Assembly: GCF_021603585.1 (NCBI RefSeq) | Contig: NZ_BQHI01000002.1 | Span: forward strand, 62,001 to 126,000 | Length of the DNA: 64,000 bases | Origin: Pseudomonas sputi | Lineage (GTDB): Bacteria; Pseudomonadota; Gammaproteobacteria; Pseudomonadales; Pseudomonadaceae | Direction of reading: 5' to 3' | In this document: one piece after another, positions 43,184 through 51,920 of the stretch | Position numbering within the stretch: position 1 is the first letter of the stretch | How the letters are laid out: every line of letters begins with the position of its first letter | The notes under the pieces: model-generated | Told to the model about the DNA's origin: nothing | The model's database searches: none | What the model saw: the letters and a program-made list of their open reading frames with translations, nothing else | Made by a program: the position numbers and the translations under genes

Positions 43184-43206
43184 TGTCACATGACCGTTGT
43201 GTGACA
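43184..43206. promoter_or_regulatory. Inverted repeat between zntB and the chemoreceptor gene
   Basis: TGTCACA (43184-43190) and TGTGACA (43200-43206) form a dyad with a 9-base spacer. It lies 66 bases upstream of the zntB start and about 190 bases before the receptor gene. It resembles a regulator site but does not fit the CRP/Vfr arrangement. Confidence 0.4.
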
Positions 43207-43391
43207 GCAAAATGACGTCAAATCAACGCGTTACCGGCGGTCGGATTTTTCTCAAGAAGGGCGCTGGCACGCCGATCACGCATGAGTTAGGTTGCGCGCC
43301 TTCGGCCATGAGCCAAGGTCCGCCGACACGGATGTCCGGCAACAATTCACGTCTTACCGGGCGTGCCTCATCCCTGTCCTGAGTACCTGTG

Positions 43392-45014
43392 ATGCTGCAA
43401 AAATCCCTGAGAGCGCAAATTCTCGCCCTGTTGAGCGGCAGCCTGTTGGCGATGCTGTTGATCGCGCTGGCCTGCTTTCACTTCTTGTCCAATGGCGTGC
43501 AAAGTTACAGCCAGTTGATCGCCGGCCCCTTGCACACCTCGCAACTGATCGACGAAGCCAACCTGCAATTCAAGGTGCAGGTTCAGGAGTGGAAAAACGT
43601 TCTGCTGCGCGGCAGGCAACCGGCGGATCTGGCCAAGTACTGGGGCCAGTTCGAAGACCGTCAGCGCGATGTGCAGAGGATCCTCGGTGAGCTGGCCAAC
43701 CAGCAGGGGCTTGAGCCTGCGCTGAAAACCCGCATCGAACGCCTGCGCGAAGAACATCGTCTGCTCGGCGCTGCGTACCAGAAGGGCCGCGATGCCTACG
43801 TCGCCGCCAGTGCCGATCCGACCGCGGGCGATGCCGCCGTCAAAGGCGTTGACCGTGCCGCCAGTGACCAGATGAGCGAGCTGGTGGCCGAACTGCGCAA
43901 ACAGGGCACCGAGCAATCGACGCAGATCCGCGCCAGTGCCGATCGCACCGTGTGGCTGGGGTTGTTGGTGATGCTCGCGTCCGGTCTGTTGATCGGTTTG
44001 CTGAGCCTGTGGCTGGTCAACCGCAACCTGGTCGAGCCGATCCGCAAACTCATCGACTACGTCACCCAGTTGAGCAAGGGCCGGCTGGTCGAGCGCGTGG
44101 CCAGCGACCGTCAGGACGAACTGGGCAATCTGGCCGCTGCCGCCAACACCCTGCGCGACTTCCTCGCCGAAACCTTCAATCACCTGCAACGCAGCGCCAA
44201 GGATCTGGACAGCGCCAGCGGCGAGTTGAACGCTATCGCCACGCTGATGGCCGGTGGCACCAACGAGCAGTTCAACCGCACCGATCAAGTGGCCACGGCG
44301 ATGAACGAAATGTCCGCCACCGCCCAGGAAGTCGCCCGTCATGCGGCCGACGCGGCGCGTGCTGCCGACGATGCCGACCAGTCCGCGCAACAGGGCGAGA
44401 AGGTCATGCAGAGCACCATCCACAGCATCACCCAGATGCGCGGCGAAATCGCCAACACCGCCACGGTGATCCGCCGTCTGGAGGCGGACAGCGGCCGCAT
44501 TGGCAAGGTGCTGGAAGTGATTCGCGGAATCGCCGAGCAGACCAACCTGCTGGCGCTCAACGCCGCCATCGAAGCGGCCCGCGCCGGTGAGGCCGGGCGT
44601 GGTTTTGCGGTGGTCGCCGACGAAGTGCGCAACCTCGCGCAGCGCACGGCGGAATCGATCATCGAGATCAACCAGATCATCCACAGCGTGCAGACCGGCG
44701 CGGTGGACGCGGCCCAGGCCATCGACAGCGGCCAGACCCGCAGCGATGAAAGTGTCGAGCAAGTGACCCAGGCCGGTGCCATGCTCGAGCGCATCACCCA
44801 CGCGGTGGAGGCGATTCGCGACATGAACCGTCAGATCGCCACGGCGGCCGAAGAGCAGACCTCGGTGGCCGAAGACATCTCGCGCAACCTGACCGAGATC
44901 ACCTCGATCGCCAGCACCAACCTCGACAACGTGCAGCGCACCGAAAGCGCGAGCCAGAACCTGCATGGCCTGTCCGGCCAACTGAACGACGTCACCGCTC
45001 GTCTGAGCGTCTGA
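43392..45014 (+). CDS. Methyl-accepting chemotaxis protein with periplasmic helical sensor
   Basis: A 540-residue transmembrane chemoreceptor. Spans are near residues 12-32 and 190-212, enclosing a mostly helical periplasmic sensor (residues 35-188). A HAMP domain follows (near 213-265), then the signalling domain whose hairpin tip [21 protein letters not shown] is near 380. No ligand is evident; the sensor resembles the four-helix-bundle type. I start at the ATG; a GTG three bases earlier is possible. A hairpin terminator follows at 45076. Confidence 0.87.
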   Translation: MLQKSLRAQILALLSGSLLAMLLIALACFHFLSNGVQSYSQLIAGPLHTSQLIDEANLQFKVQVQEWKNVLLRGRQPADLAKYWGQFEDRQRDVQRILGELANQQGLEPALKTRIERLREEHRLLGAAYQKGRDAYVAASADPTAGDAAVKGVDRAASDQMSELVAELRKQGTEQSTQIRASADRTVWLGLLVMLASGLLIGLLSLWLVNRNLVEPIRKLIDYVTQLSKGRLVERVASDRQDELGNLAAAANTLRDFLAETFNHLQRSAKDLDSASGELNAIATLMAGGTNEQFNRTDQVATAMNEMSATAQEVARHAADAARAADDADQSAQQGEKVMQSTIHSITQMRGEIANTATVIRRLEADSGRIGKVLEVIRGIAEQTNLLALNAAIEAARAGEAGRGFAVVADEVRNLAQRTAESIIEINQIIHSVQTGAVDAAQAIDSGQTRSDESVEQVTQAGAMLERITHAVEAIRDMNRQIATAAEEQTSVAEDISRNLTEITSIASTNLDNVQRTESASQNLHGLSGQLNDVTARLSV

Positions 45015-45075
45015 CCGGTCAGTGACTGATTTCACTCACAGGCGCAGCAAGGGTTTCGTCAAACTACAGACACAA

Positions 45076-45114
45076 AAATGCCGCACAACCCAAAAGTCGT
45101 GCGGCGTTGTTTTA
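45076..45114 (+). terminator. Terminator between convergent receptor and PepSY genes
   Basis: GCCGCAC (45080-45086) and GTGCGGC (45099-45105) form a stem with a 12-base loop, preceded by AAAAA and followed by GTTGTTTT, so it can work in both directions. Confidence 0.75.
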
Positions 45115-45122
45115 TCGGCCAA

Positions 45123-45428
45123 TCAGGTGTCTTGCTTGTTGCTCAACACTTTGCCGGTGGTGGCGTCGAAGTCCACATCGAACTCTTTGCCATCGGCAGT
45201 TTTCAGTTCAACTTCGTACTCATAACCGTTGAAATGGTTATCCAGATCGGTGTCGGTGATGGTCGCGCCCGGGTGCAGTTTCAGCGCTTGCTCGTTCATC
45301 GACTCCAGCGACTTGATCTTGCCTTCCTTGACCAGTTGCGGGATCTGGTCAACGCGAACATCAGCCTGGGCCAGGCCAGCGGTGAGGGTCAGGGCGGCGG
45401 CGGTAAACAGGGCAGTCAACGTTTTCAT
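45123..45428 (-). CDS. Secreted PepSY-domain protein
   Basis: A 101-residue periplasmic protein with a signal peptide (MKTLTALFTAAALTLTAG, cleavage near LAQA-D, residue 22). Residues 55-98 contain one PepSY fold, with GYEYEVELKTADGKEFDVDF and GKVLS. PepSY proteins often inhibit secreted proteases or sense envelope signals, frequently near two-component systems; none is here. It is a single gene convergent with the chemoreceptor gene. Confidence 0.85.
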   Translation of the reverse strand: MKTLTALFTAAALTLTAGLAQADVRVDQIPQLVKEGKIKSLESMNEQALKLHPGATITDTDLDNHFNGYEYEVELKTADGKEFDVDFDATTGKVLSNKQDT

Positions 45429-45522
45429 CGGTTATTCCTTTGGGTGATTCGTTTAAGTGAGTTCAGGTTAATCGCCGCAACTTAACTCACCCTTAAAACG
45501 CAGTGAGCAGGCCGGACTCCCC

Positions 45523-45546
45523 GAGGGAGCGAGCCTGCTCGCGATA
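45523..45546. repeat. REP sequence
   Basis: GAGGGAGCGAGCCTGCTCGCGATA is a short palindrome of the form GAGCGAGC...GCTCGC, like the pair at 4251. It lies between the PepSY and glycerophosphodiesterase genes. Confidence 0.7.
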
Positions 45547-45566
45547 CTGACGCCCGGATTTACAGA

Positions 45567-46694
45567 TCAGAAACCGTTGTTCTTCAACACCTGATCCACA
45601 CTGGCGGCGGCCGGGCGTTTGTAGAATTTCAGCAGTTCGCTGGCGCGGTTGGTGAAGATGCCGTCGACGCCGGCGGCCATGACTTTCTCGAAGTCCACTG
45701 GCTCATCCACGGTGTAGACGTGCACCAGCAGGCCCTGATCGTGGGTGTACTGGTTCATCCAGGGCTGCACCAGGTCCGAATAGCTCTGATCGCCGCCGTG
45801 GGTCAGCTTCGCCGAAGGGCCGGTGCCGATTGCCCCCTGGGCCTTGGCGTAGTCGATCCACTGCTTGAACTCGGCTTCGGATTTCGGTTCCTGCTTGCCG
45901 TAGAAAGCGTTTTTGTCCTTCTCGCCGGATTCGGCAAAGGTCACGTTGGATTTCGGCTCAATGCTGCCTTCGCCCACCCACAGCAACAGGATCTTCGGCA
46001 CCTGCGGCATTTCCTTTTGCAGCATTTCCAGGCTGCTCTTCTCGAAGGTCTGCAGGATCACCTTGCCTTTGCCCTGGCCGACACCGAGAGCGCTTTTCGC
46101 CAGTTTCGAACCGGCCGGGCTCAACCAGCCGCGATCCTGGAGTTTTTCCTTCAGGTCATGCTCGATCCCCGGGAACAGCTTCGGCTCCTTGGTTTCGATG
46201 TACAGGCCGGGTTTGTGCTTCGGATTGGCCTGGGCGATGTCGATGATTTCGTCCAGGGTCAGAATCTTCAGACCGACGTAGGACGGGCGCGCGCGATCCG
46301 GGTACTGGGCGTTGTACCAACTGCCGGCGTCGAGGGTTTTCAGTTCGGCCATGGTGAAAGCATTGGCCGGGCTGTCCTTGCGCTCCGGAAACTTGGTGGC
46401 GACGTCGGTGGTGCGCTGCAGATTGTCGTCGTGCAGGGCGAACAGCACGCCGTCCTTGCTGCGCTGCAAGTCCATTTCCAGGTAATCGGCGCCCAGGTCG
46501 CGGGCCAGTTTGTAGGACGCAGCGGTGGATTCCGGGGCATCGAAGGACGCGCCACGGTGGGCGATTACCGCCGGTCGCGGAATGCCCTCGGAGGCAGCGA
46601 GCGCAGCAGGACTCGGCTGGCTGGCGGCGTGAGCCTGACCGAGGCCGAGCATCAGGCTCAGCAGCAGTGCGCTTTTGGTGAAAGTGGCGGGCAT
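45567..46694 (-). CDS. glpQ: Periplasmic glycerophosphodiester phosphodiesterase
   Basis: A 375-residue secreted enzyme that splits glycerophosphodiesters from phospholipid breakdown into glycerol-3-phosphate and an alcohol. The signal peptide ends near GQAHA (residue 23). The active-site motif HRGASFDAPE (near 45) and DYLEMDLQRSKDGVLFALHDDNLQRT (near 69) hold the catalytic His residues and Ca2+ ligands. Length fits GlpQ. It has no transporter partner nearby. Confidence 0.87.
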   Translation of the reverse strand: MPATFTKSALLLSLMLGLGQAHAASQPSPAALAASEGIPRPAVIAHRGASFDAPESTAASYKLARDLGADYLEMDLQRSKDGVLFALHDDNLQRTTDVATKFPERKDSPANAFTMAELKTLDAGSWYNAQYPDRARPSYVGLKILTLDEIIDIAQANPKHKPGLYIETKEPKLFPGIEHDLKEKLQDRGWLSPAGSKLAKSALGVGQGKGKVILQTFEKSSLEMLQKEMPQVPKILLLWVGEGSIEPKSNVTFAESGEKDKNAFYGKQEPKSEAEFKQWIDYAKAQGAIGTGPSAKLTHGGDQSYSDLVQPWMNQYTHDQGLLVHVYTVDEPVDFEKVMAAGVDGIFTNRASELLKFYKRPAAASVDQVLKNNGF

Positions 46695-46912
46695 TATCGA
46701 GTTCCTTTCGCAGGCATTTTCAAAGATGTACCTTTTAGCAACTCAAACGAAAACCTGCTATCGCGAGACCGACATAAACGTACTGAAAGCGAAAATTTGC
46801 GCACTTTTGTGCGTTCGTTTGCAGTACGCTTGGCCCCGGCAACCGCCCCGGCAGAGGGCGCGCCACGCATTGCCCTGCGTGTAGACCATCGATTCTTTTC
46901 GTGAGGTTTACC

Positions 46913-47239
46913 ATGCGCATCACATCGCAACTCATCTGCCAGGCTGCCGACGGCCTCAAGGGTTTCGTCGGCCTCAACCGCAAGACCGGCCAGTACATCG
47001 TGCGCTTCAGTGAGGATTCGTTCGGCATGGACGTGGCCGATGACGGCATCATTCCGTGCAGCGAATTCGTCTGGGCACCGGCCACCGAACAGACCATGAC
47101 CCTCAAGCGTGAGCTGATCCAGTTGCTGCTGGATCAGAACATCGATGACCGGATCAACATCACCGAGCCGTTGCGCGTTTATATGAACAAGCGCGAGGTG
47201 CCGGAAATTGAGGCGGTGCGTAGCCTGGTGAAGGGCTGA
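46913..47239 (+). CDS. Conserved hypothetical protein, 108 residues
   Basis: A small cytoplasmic protein, MRITSQLICQAADGLKGFVGL..., of a conserved Pseudomonas family with no known role. The middle (SFGMDVADDGIIPCSEFVW) and the end (REVPEIEAVRSLVKG) are well ordered. A GAGG ribosome site precedes the ATG; a GTG 12 bases earlier is possible. Its stop is followed at once by the stop of the convergent monooxygenase gene. Confidence 0.7.
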   Translation: MRITSQLICQAADGLKGFVGLNRKTGQYIVRFSEDSFGMDVADDGIIPCSEFVWAPATEQTMTLKRELIQLLLDQNIDDRINITEPLRVYMNKREVPEIEAVRSLVKG

Positions 47240-47560
47240 TCATCCGAATCGATAATCGCGCTCCACTTTGCACACCCGCGTATGAAAACCCGAGTACCAG
47301 GTCGAACGCCCGCGTTCACGAATCGCCTGGTGCTCGGGATGATGTTTCCACGCCAGGATCGCCGCTTCACTTTGCCAATACGAAACCGTGATTCCGAGCC
47401 CGTCCGCGCCGCGAGCCGACTCGACACCGAGAAACCCCGGTTGCTCGCGCGCCAGTTCGAGCATGCGTTCGGCGGCTTCAGCGTAGCCCTGATCGCCATC
47501 GGTACGGTTTGAAGTGAAGATCACCGCGTAGTACGGCGCTTTCGGTGTATCGGCGATCAT
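47240..47560 (-). CDS. Antibiotic-biosynthesis-monooxygenase-like (ABM) protein
   Basis: A 106-residue dimeric ferredoxin-like fold protein of the ABM family, with YAVIFTSNRTDGDQGYAEAAERMLELA near residue 11 and SYWQSEAAILAWKHHPEHQAIRERG near 61. Relatives oxygenate aromatic or polyketide substrates or degrade haem; the substrate is unknown here. Its start overlaps the stop of the amidotransferase-like gene by four bases (ATGA), so both are made together. Confidence 0.8.
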   Translation of the reverse strand: MIADTPKAPYYAVIFTSNRTDGDQGYAEAAERMLELAREQPGFLGVESARGADGLGITVSYWQSEAAILAWKHHPEHQAIRERGRSTWYSGFHTRVCKVERDYRFG

Positions 47561-48264
47561 GCCTGCGCCTCCAGGCAAGCTTCGACAAACGCTCGCACCA
47601 GCGGTGGCAATTGTCCCTTGAGCGCGGCGCGTTCCGGCTGGAACAGCGTGGCGACAAAGAACCGGTGATCCTTCAATTCAATCGCACGCAGATCTCCCGA
47701 GGCATCGTGACCGGTGGCGTGTAGCTGATGGGTCAGCAACGCCCGTTCGAACTGCGGATTCACACCGTAGCGGCAGCGATAGCCTTCGTGAATCTGCGAC
47801 GTTTCGTACGCCTTGGCGATCAACGAACCGGGCACCAGATGAATGCTGTCCAGCGCTTCCACCAACGCACACGTCAGCGGCGAGAGCACCGCGCGGCTGG
47901 CGTCGGGCGAGGTTTCGCCATGCTCGGCGTCGGCCCAGCCCAGTACGTTGCGGGAAAACTCCAGCACCGCATGTTGAAAACCGCCGCAGGTGCCGAGGAA
48001 TGGTCGCTGTTGCTCGCGGGCAAAGCGGATGGCGCGCAGGGCACCGACTTCACTTTTATAGGGGCTGGCCGGCACACACCAGAAGCCGTCGAAGGATTGC
48101 AGCGGCGTCTCGGGCTGGATTCGGTCGGTGGCCAACCATTCGAACTCGATCGGACGGCGAAGGTGTTCCGCCGCCAGACCAAGGGCGACCGGGATGGCCT
48201 GGTGGGCAGTGACTTGCGGATCGTAATCACCGATCAGGGCGATGCGCAGGGCTCTGGATTCCAT
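47557..48264 (-). CDS. CTP-synthase C-terminal-like (glutamine amidotransferase) protein
   Basis: A 235-residue protein related to the amidotransferase half of CTP synthase; the synthetase half is absent. The nucleophile is in FLGTCGGFQHAVLEF (near residue 94). A His-x-Glu segment is harder to place near the C-terminus (PERAALKGQ), so activity is uncertain. The stand-alone family has no assigned function. The start MESRALRIALIG was chosen over a longer frame that includes the LysR promoter. It is divergent from a LysR gene and translationally coupled to the ABM gene. Confidence 0.75.
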   Translation of the reverse strand: MESRALRIALIGDYDPQVTAHQAIPVALGLAAEHLRRPIEFEWLATDRIQPETPLQSFDGFWCVPASPYKSEVGALRAIRFAREQQRPFLGTCGGFQHAVLEFSRNVLGWADAEHGETSPDASRAVLSPLTCALVEALDSIHLVPGSLIAKAYETSQIHEGYRCRYGVNPQFERALLTHQLHATGHDASGDLRAIELKDHRFFVATLFQPERAALKGQLPPLVRAFVEACLEAQA

Positions 48265-48305
48265 GAGGACTCGCTGTGCTTGTTGAGGGATGACGCTCAC
48301 TATAG

Positions 48306-48335
48306 ATTGGCGTTCACGCACTCTAAATTGGCGTT
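48306..48335. promoter_or_regulatory. Direct repeat in the divergent LysR/amidotransferase promoter
   Basis: ATTGGCGTT occurs at 48306-48314 and again at 48327-48335, 21 bases apart (two helical turns). It lies just before the LysR start and 42 bases from the amidotransferase-like start, as expected of a shared operator. Confidence 0.5.
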
Positions 48336-48342
48336 TGCCCAA

Positions 48343-49221
48343 GTGATCAATGCAGCCACGCAATACCGACTCGATTTCCCGGATCTGGCCCTGATCCTCG
48401 CTTTAGTGCGCGGCGGCTCTCTGGCCCGGGCCGCACAGCTGTTGAGGGTCGATGTATCGACGGTGTTTCGCGCCGTACGCCGACTCGAAGCCGCGCTCGG
48501 TCAGCAACTGTTCGAAAAAAGCCGCGCCGGCTATCTGCCCACCAGCCTTGCACAAACCCTGGCCGAGCAGGCCGAACGCGCCGAGCAAGCCCTGGAGGCC
48601 GCCCGAATCGGCGTGGAGCAGGGCGGGGAAGTGGTCAGCGGCACGGTGCGCCTGACCTGTACCGACTCGGTGTTGCAAGGTTTGCTGCTGCCGGCGCTCG
48701 CGCAGTTCATGCCGAACTATCCGGCGCTGACCATCGAGCTGAGCACTTCCAACGATTTCGCCAACCTCAGCCGCCGCGATGCCGACATCGCCCTGCGCCT
48801 GACGCGTACACCGCCGGAGCATCTGGTCGGACGGCAACTGGCGAAGATTGCCTACCGGGTCTGCGCCAGTCAGCGTTATCTAGAAAAGGTCGATGCGGCC
48901 GATCTGGCGGCGCTGACCTGGATCGCCCCGGACGACTTTCTGCCCGATCATCCGACCGTCGCCTGGCGTCGCCAGCAGTTGCCGGGTGTGACACCGAGCT
49001 ATCGTTGCAACAGCATGCTGTCGGTGACGGAACTGGTGCGTGCGGGGCTGGGTGTGGCGGCATTGCCGGATTTTCTGATCGGTGATGGTCTGCAAGCCCT
49101 GAGCGAACCCTTGCACGGTTACGACACCGCGTTGTGGTTGCTGACCCGCCCGGACTGCCGTGCGTTGCGCTCGGTGGTCACGCTGTTCGATGAACTGGGG
49201 CGGGTTCTGCGGTTGCCGTGA
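48343..49221 (+). CDS. LysR family transcriptional regulator
   Basis: A 292-residue LysR protein with helix-turn-helix RGGSLARAAQLLRVDVSTVFRAVRRLE (near residues 22-48) and effector domain. No ATG fits; I use the GTG at 48343, as TTG codons lie further upstream (48307, 48328) without clear ribosome sites. It probably controls the divergent amidotransferase-ABM pair. Its stop directly abuts that of the convergent chemoreceptor gene at 49222. Confidence 0.82.
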   Translation: MINAATQYRLDFPDLALILALVRGGSLARAAQLLRVDVSTVFRAVRRLEAALGQQLFEKSRAGYLPTSLAQTLAEQAERAEQALEAARIGVEQGGEVVSGTVRLTCTDSVLQGLLLPALAQFMPNYPALTIELSTSNDFANLSRRDADIALRLTRTPPEHLVGRQLAKIAYRVCASQRYLEKVDAADLAALTWIAPDDFLPDHPTVAWRRQQLPGVTPSYRCNSMLSVTELVRAGLGVAALPDFLIGDGLQALSEPLHGYDTALWLLTRPDCRALRSVVTLFDELGRVLRLP

Positions 49222-50553
49222 TTAGGCCTGACCGGGTGCCCGGTCATTGGCGAACATGCTCACCGCTTCCACGGCTTCGCTGGCGCCATCGCGAATCTGC
49301 AGAATCACCGTACCGGCCTGATCCGCCAGCTCGACACCTTGCGCCGCACGCCCTCGGGTGCCGTCCATGCTCTTGATCGCCTGGCGGGTTTCCGTCTGGA
49401 TCAGGCCGATCATGTTGGAAATTTCCGCTGTCGAACCGCTGGTACGTGCCGCCAGTTGCCGCACTTCATCGGCCACCACGGCAAAGCCGCGACCCTGCTC
49501 GCCGGCACGAGCGGCTTCAATGGCAGCGTTCAGGGCCAGCAGATTGGTTTGATCCGCAATCGCGCGGATGGTGTTGACGATGGCGGTGATCTGCTCGGAG
49601 CGTTCGCCGAGCTGCGCGATCAGGGTTGAGGATTCGGCGATGTCGTCGGCAATTTCGCGCATTTCACTGGCCGCTTGCTGGATCACTTGCGTACCTTGCT
49701 CGGCGACTTTTCGGGTGGCCACCGAGATGTGATAAGCGGCGCTGGCACTGCGCGCATCCTGTTCATGCTGCTCGACCCGGGCGGTGACGTCCGACGCGAA
49801 TTTCACCACTTTGCACAAGCGGCCGGCGGCGTCGTAGACCGGGTTGTAATTGGCTTCCAGCCACACGGTCTGCCCGCGTTTGTCGACACGTTCGAACTGG
49901 CCCTGGAACAGTTCGCCCTGATTCAATCGACGCCAGAAATCCTGGTAGGCGCTGCTGTTGACCAGTTGCGCAGGACAGAACAAACGGTGATGTTTGCCTT
50001 TGAGTTCGGCGAGGGTGTAACCCATGCGCGTCAGGAAATTCTGATTGGCGGTGAGGATATTGCCGTCGAGATCGAACTCGATCACCGCCATGGCGCGGTC
50101 GATGGCCTGCAATTTCGCATTGGCTTCGCTTTCCTGCTGCACTTTGGCGGTGACGTCCATGGCGTACTTGACCACTTTCACTACCCGGCCCGAGTCATCC
50201 TTGATCGGGTTATAGCTGGCTTCAAGCCAGATCGGTCGGCCTTGACTGTCGATACGTTCAAAGGTGCCGGACTGGAACTGGCCGCTTTTCAATCGCGACC
50301 ACAACTCGGTGTACTGATTGCCACGGGCAAACTCTGGAGAACAGAAATGGCGATGGGGCTGGCCGACCACTTGTTCGCGGGTGTAACCCATGGTTTTCAG
50401 GAAATTGTCGTTGGCGTGCAGAACGACACCGTCGACGTCGAATTCGATCACGGCCATGGAGCGGTTGATCGCCTCCAGCAGGCCGGCTTGTTGGTTGATG
50501 GTGTTTTGAAGATCGACGAGGGCGGTCTTGTGACGATTAAAAATCATGCTCAT
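49222..50553 (-). CDS. Cytoplasmic PAS-PAS-MCP protein (BdlA-like)
   Basis: A 443-residue soluble protein with two PAS repeats (about residues 25-140 and 148-265) and a methyl-accepting domain with the tip [21 protein letters not shown] near residue 333. It closely parallels the protein at 13505 in layout and in the repeated [15 protein letters not shown] / [15 protein letters not shown] pieces. BdlA of P. aeruginosa, with this layout, drives biofilm dispersal. It lies downstream of a GGDEF cyclase on the same strand, which suits a c-di-GMP circuit. An unusual phased repeat precedes it. Confidence 0.87.
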   Translation of the reverse strand: MSMIFNRHKTALVDLQNTINQQAGLLEAINRSMAVIEFDVDGVVLHANDNFLKTMGYTREQVVGQPHRHFCSPEFARGNQYTELWSRLKSGQFQSGTFERIDSQGRPIWLEASYNPIKDDSGRVVKVVKYAMDVTAKVQQESEANAKLQAIDRAMAVIEFDLDGNILTANQNFLTRMGYTLAELKGKHHRLFCPAQLVNSSAYQDFWRRLNQGELFQGQFERVDKRGQTVWLEANYNPVYDAAGRLCKVVKFASDVTARVEQHEQDARSASAAYHISVATRKVAEQGTQVIQQAASEMREIADDIAESSTLIAQLGERSEQITAIVNTIRAIADQTNLLALNAAIEAARAGEQGRGFAVVADEVRQLAARTSGSTAEISNMIGLIQTETRQAIKSMDGTRGRAAQGVELADQAGTVILQIRDGASEAVEAVSMFANDRAPGQA

Positions 50554-50658
50554 GGCACTCTGGAAATAGGGCTGAAGGTGGTGTCCCTGTTTCCGCGTCG
50601 GCCAGCCGGATTACGTTGATGGCTGGCAGCAGTGTGCCAGCATCCCGGCCGGCGGATT

Positions 50659-50720
50659 AACTTATACAAAACTTTATAAACTTGTACAAGAAATCGATTT
50701 TTCCTGATTTTGTATAAGTT
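50659..50720. promoter_or_regulatory. Phased AACTTxTAxAA repeats with inverted copy
   Basis: AACTTATACAAA (50659), AACTTTATAAA (50670) and AACTTGTACAAG (50679) are spaced about 10 bases apart. TTTTGTATAAGTT (50708-50720) is the perfect 13-base inverse of the first copy. The array directly follows the GGDEF stop and lies 106-167 bases upstream of the PAS-MCP gene. It looks like a multi-site operator. Confidence 0.6.
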
Positions 50721-50721
50721 T

Positions 50722-51795
50722 TCACGCGCTGGATCGGCTCAACGCTACGCTGATGGTGTTACGTCCCGTGTGCTTGGCCGTGTAGAGCGCCTTGTCGGAG
50801 TCTTCAAACCACTCAACGGCATCGGCGTAAGAGGCTTGATAGCGAGCAAGCCCGATACTCAGGCTGACCCGCAGCTCGGGCATGTCGGGATGGCGGTATC
50901 GATCCATTCCCTGACGCAGTTGCTCCATCAGCGCTTCGGCCTTGCTCAGTGGCAGATTGGGCAGAATCACGCAAAATTCGTCGCCACCGTAACGCCCGGC
51001 CAGCTCACTTTTGTCGAGCACGAATTTCAACTCACGGCTCAATTGCCGTAGCACCGCATCGCCGACGATGTGCCCGTAACTGTCGTTGATCGACTTGAAG
51101 TGATCGATGTCGATCAGCGCCAGGATCGCTTGGGAATTGTGTTGCCGGCACTGCTGGAACTTGAGGTGCAGCAGGTCTTTCCAGGCGCCGTGGTTGAGCA
51201 GACCGGTGAGGCTGTCGGTACGGCTCAGGGCGCTCAGGGTGCGTTTGTGTTCGGCGAGTTTGATCGCCAACTTGTAACAGACCATGCCCAATGCCAGTGG
51301 ATACAGGGTCAGCATCGGCAGGCAGGCCCAGACCTGAGTCTGCGTGGCCGTCAGGGTGAAATGGACCCCGAACACCGACCAGCCCAGCAGCACGCCGATC
51401 AACTGAGCGAGGGCGCCCAGCAGGAACAGACGCTGTCCGCCGGCGGCCACGTTGTTCATGGTCATCATCGACAGGATGGTCACGGTGGTCAGCGGATTGA
51501 ACTGGAAACACGCGGTCCAGAAGCCGCCGAATACCGAGTCATAGAGCAGATTGCGACGTTCGGCGCGATAGGGGAAAGCCGAACGTGTCGACCATTGATA
51601 GGCCACGTGCGGCCAGAGAAAACCGTTAAACAGCAACACGGCCCAGAGCCAGGACGGCATGTTCAACGGATACAGCGCGGCACCCACACTGAAGAAACCG
51701 ATGCCCAGTCCGATGGCCCGTGGCAAATAAATGCGCCTGGCGAATGACAAGCCTTTGCCGCGTTGGTTTTCCATGATGTTCTGCGCCAGATTCAT
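50722..51795 (-). CDS. Diguanylate cyclase (MASE2-GGDEF)
   Basis: Makes cyclic di-GMP from two GTP. The 357-residue protein has a membrane MASE2 sensor (residues ~17-105, RRIYLPRAIGLGIGFF) with additional spans to ~180, then a GGDEF domain with the active site GGDEF at 270-274. The inhibitory I-site that precedes it (RxxD) is replaced by D261-K-S-E264, so product feedback is probably absent. The MASE2-GGDEF layout is that of AdrA/DgcC-type cyclases. A TetR-type site overlaps its start region. A downstream start at residue 8 (51774) is possible. Confidence 0.88.
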   Translation of the reverse strand: MNLAQNIMENQRGKGLSFARRIYLPRAIGLGIGFFSVGAALYPLNMPSWLWAVLLFNGFLWPHVAYQWSTRSAFPYRAERRNLLYDSVFGGFWTACFQFNPLTTVTILSMMTMNNVAAGGQRLFLLGALAQLIGVLLGWSVFGVHFTLTATQTQVWACLPMLTLYPLALGMVCYKLAIKLAEHKRTLSALSRTDSLTGLLNHGAWKDLLHLKFQQCRQHNSQAILALIDIDHFKSINDSYGHIVGDAVLRQLSRELKFVLDKSELAGRYGGDEFCVILPNLPLSKAEALMEQLRQGMDRYRHPDMPELRVSLSIGLARYQASYADAVEWFEDSDKALYTAKHTGRNTISVALSRSSA

Positions 51796-51800
51796 TCTGA

Positions 51801-51816
51801 AACACTTTGCAGTGTA
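51801..51816. promoter_or_regulatory. TetR-type site A at the GGDEF start
   Basis: AACACTTTGCAGTGTA: halves (A)ACAC and GTGTA with a 6-base spacer. It has the same layout as sites B and C by the tetR gene and ends six bases before the annotated GGDEF start. Confidence 0.55.
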
Positions 51817-51843
51817 ATACTTCAGACAGACCGTTCATCGGTC

Positions 51844-51862
51844 AATGACAGACATTGTCATT
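51844..51862. promoter_or_regulatory. Dyad upstream of the GGDEF gene
   Basis: AATGACA and TGTCATT are separated by five bases and lie about 50-70 bases upstream of the GGDEF start. It may be an operator of a second regulator. Confidence 0.4.
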
Positions 51863-51920
51863 TATTCCAGCGGGAAAACTCACTGTCCTTGTGAGCCATT
51901 TACCGTGGCGCAGGCCTGAT

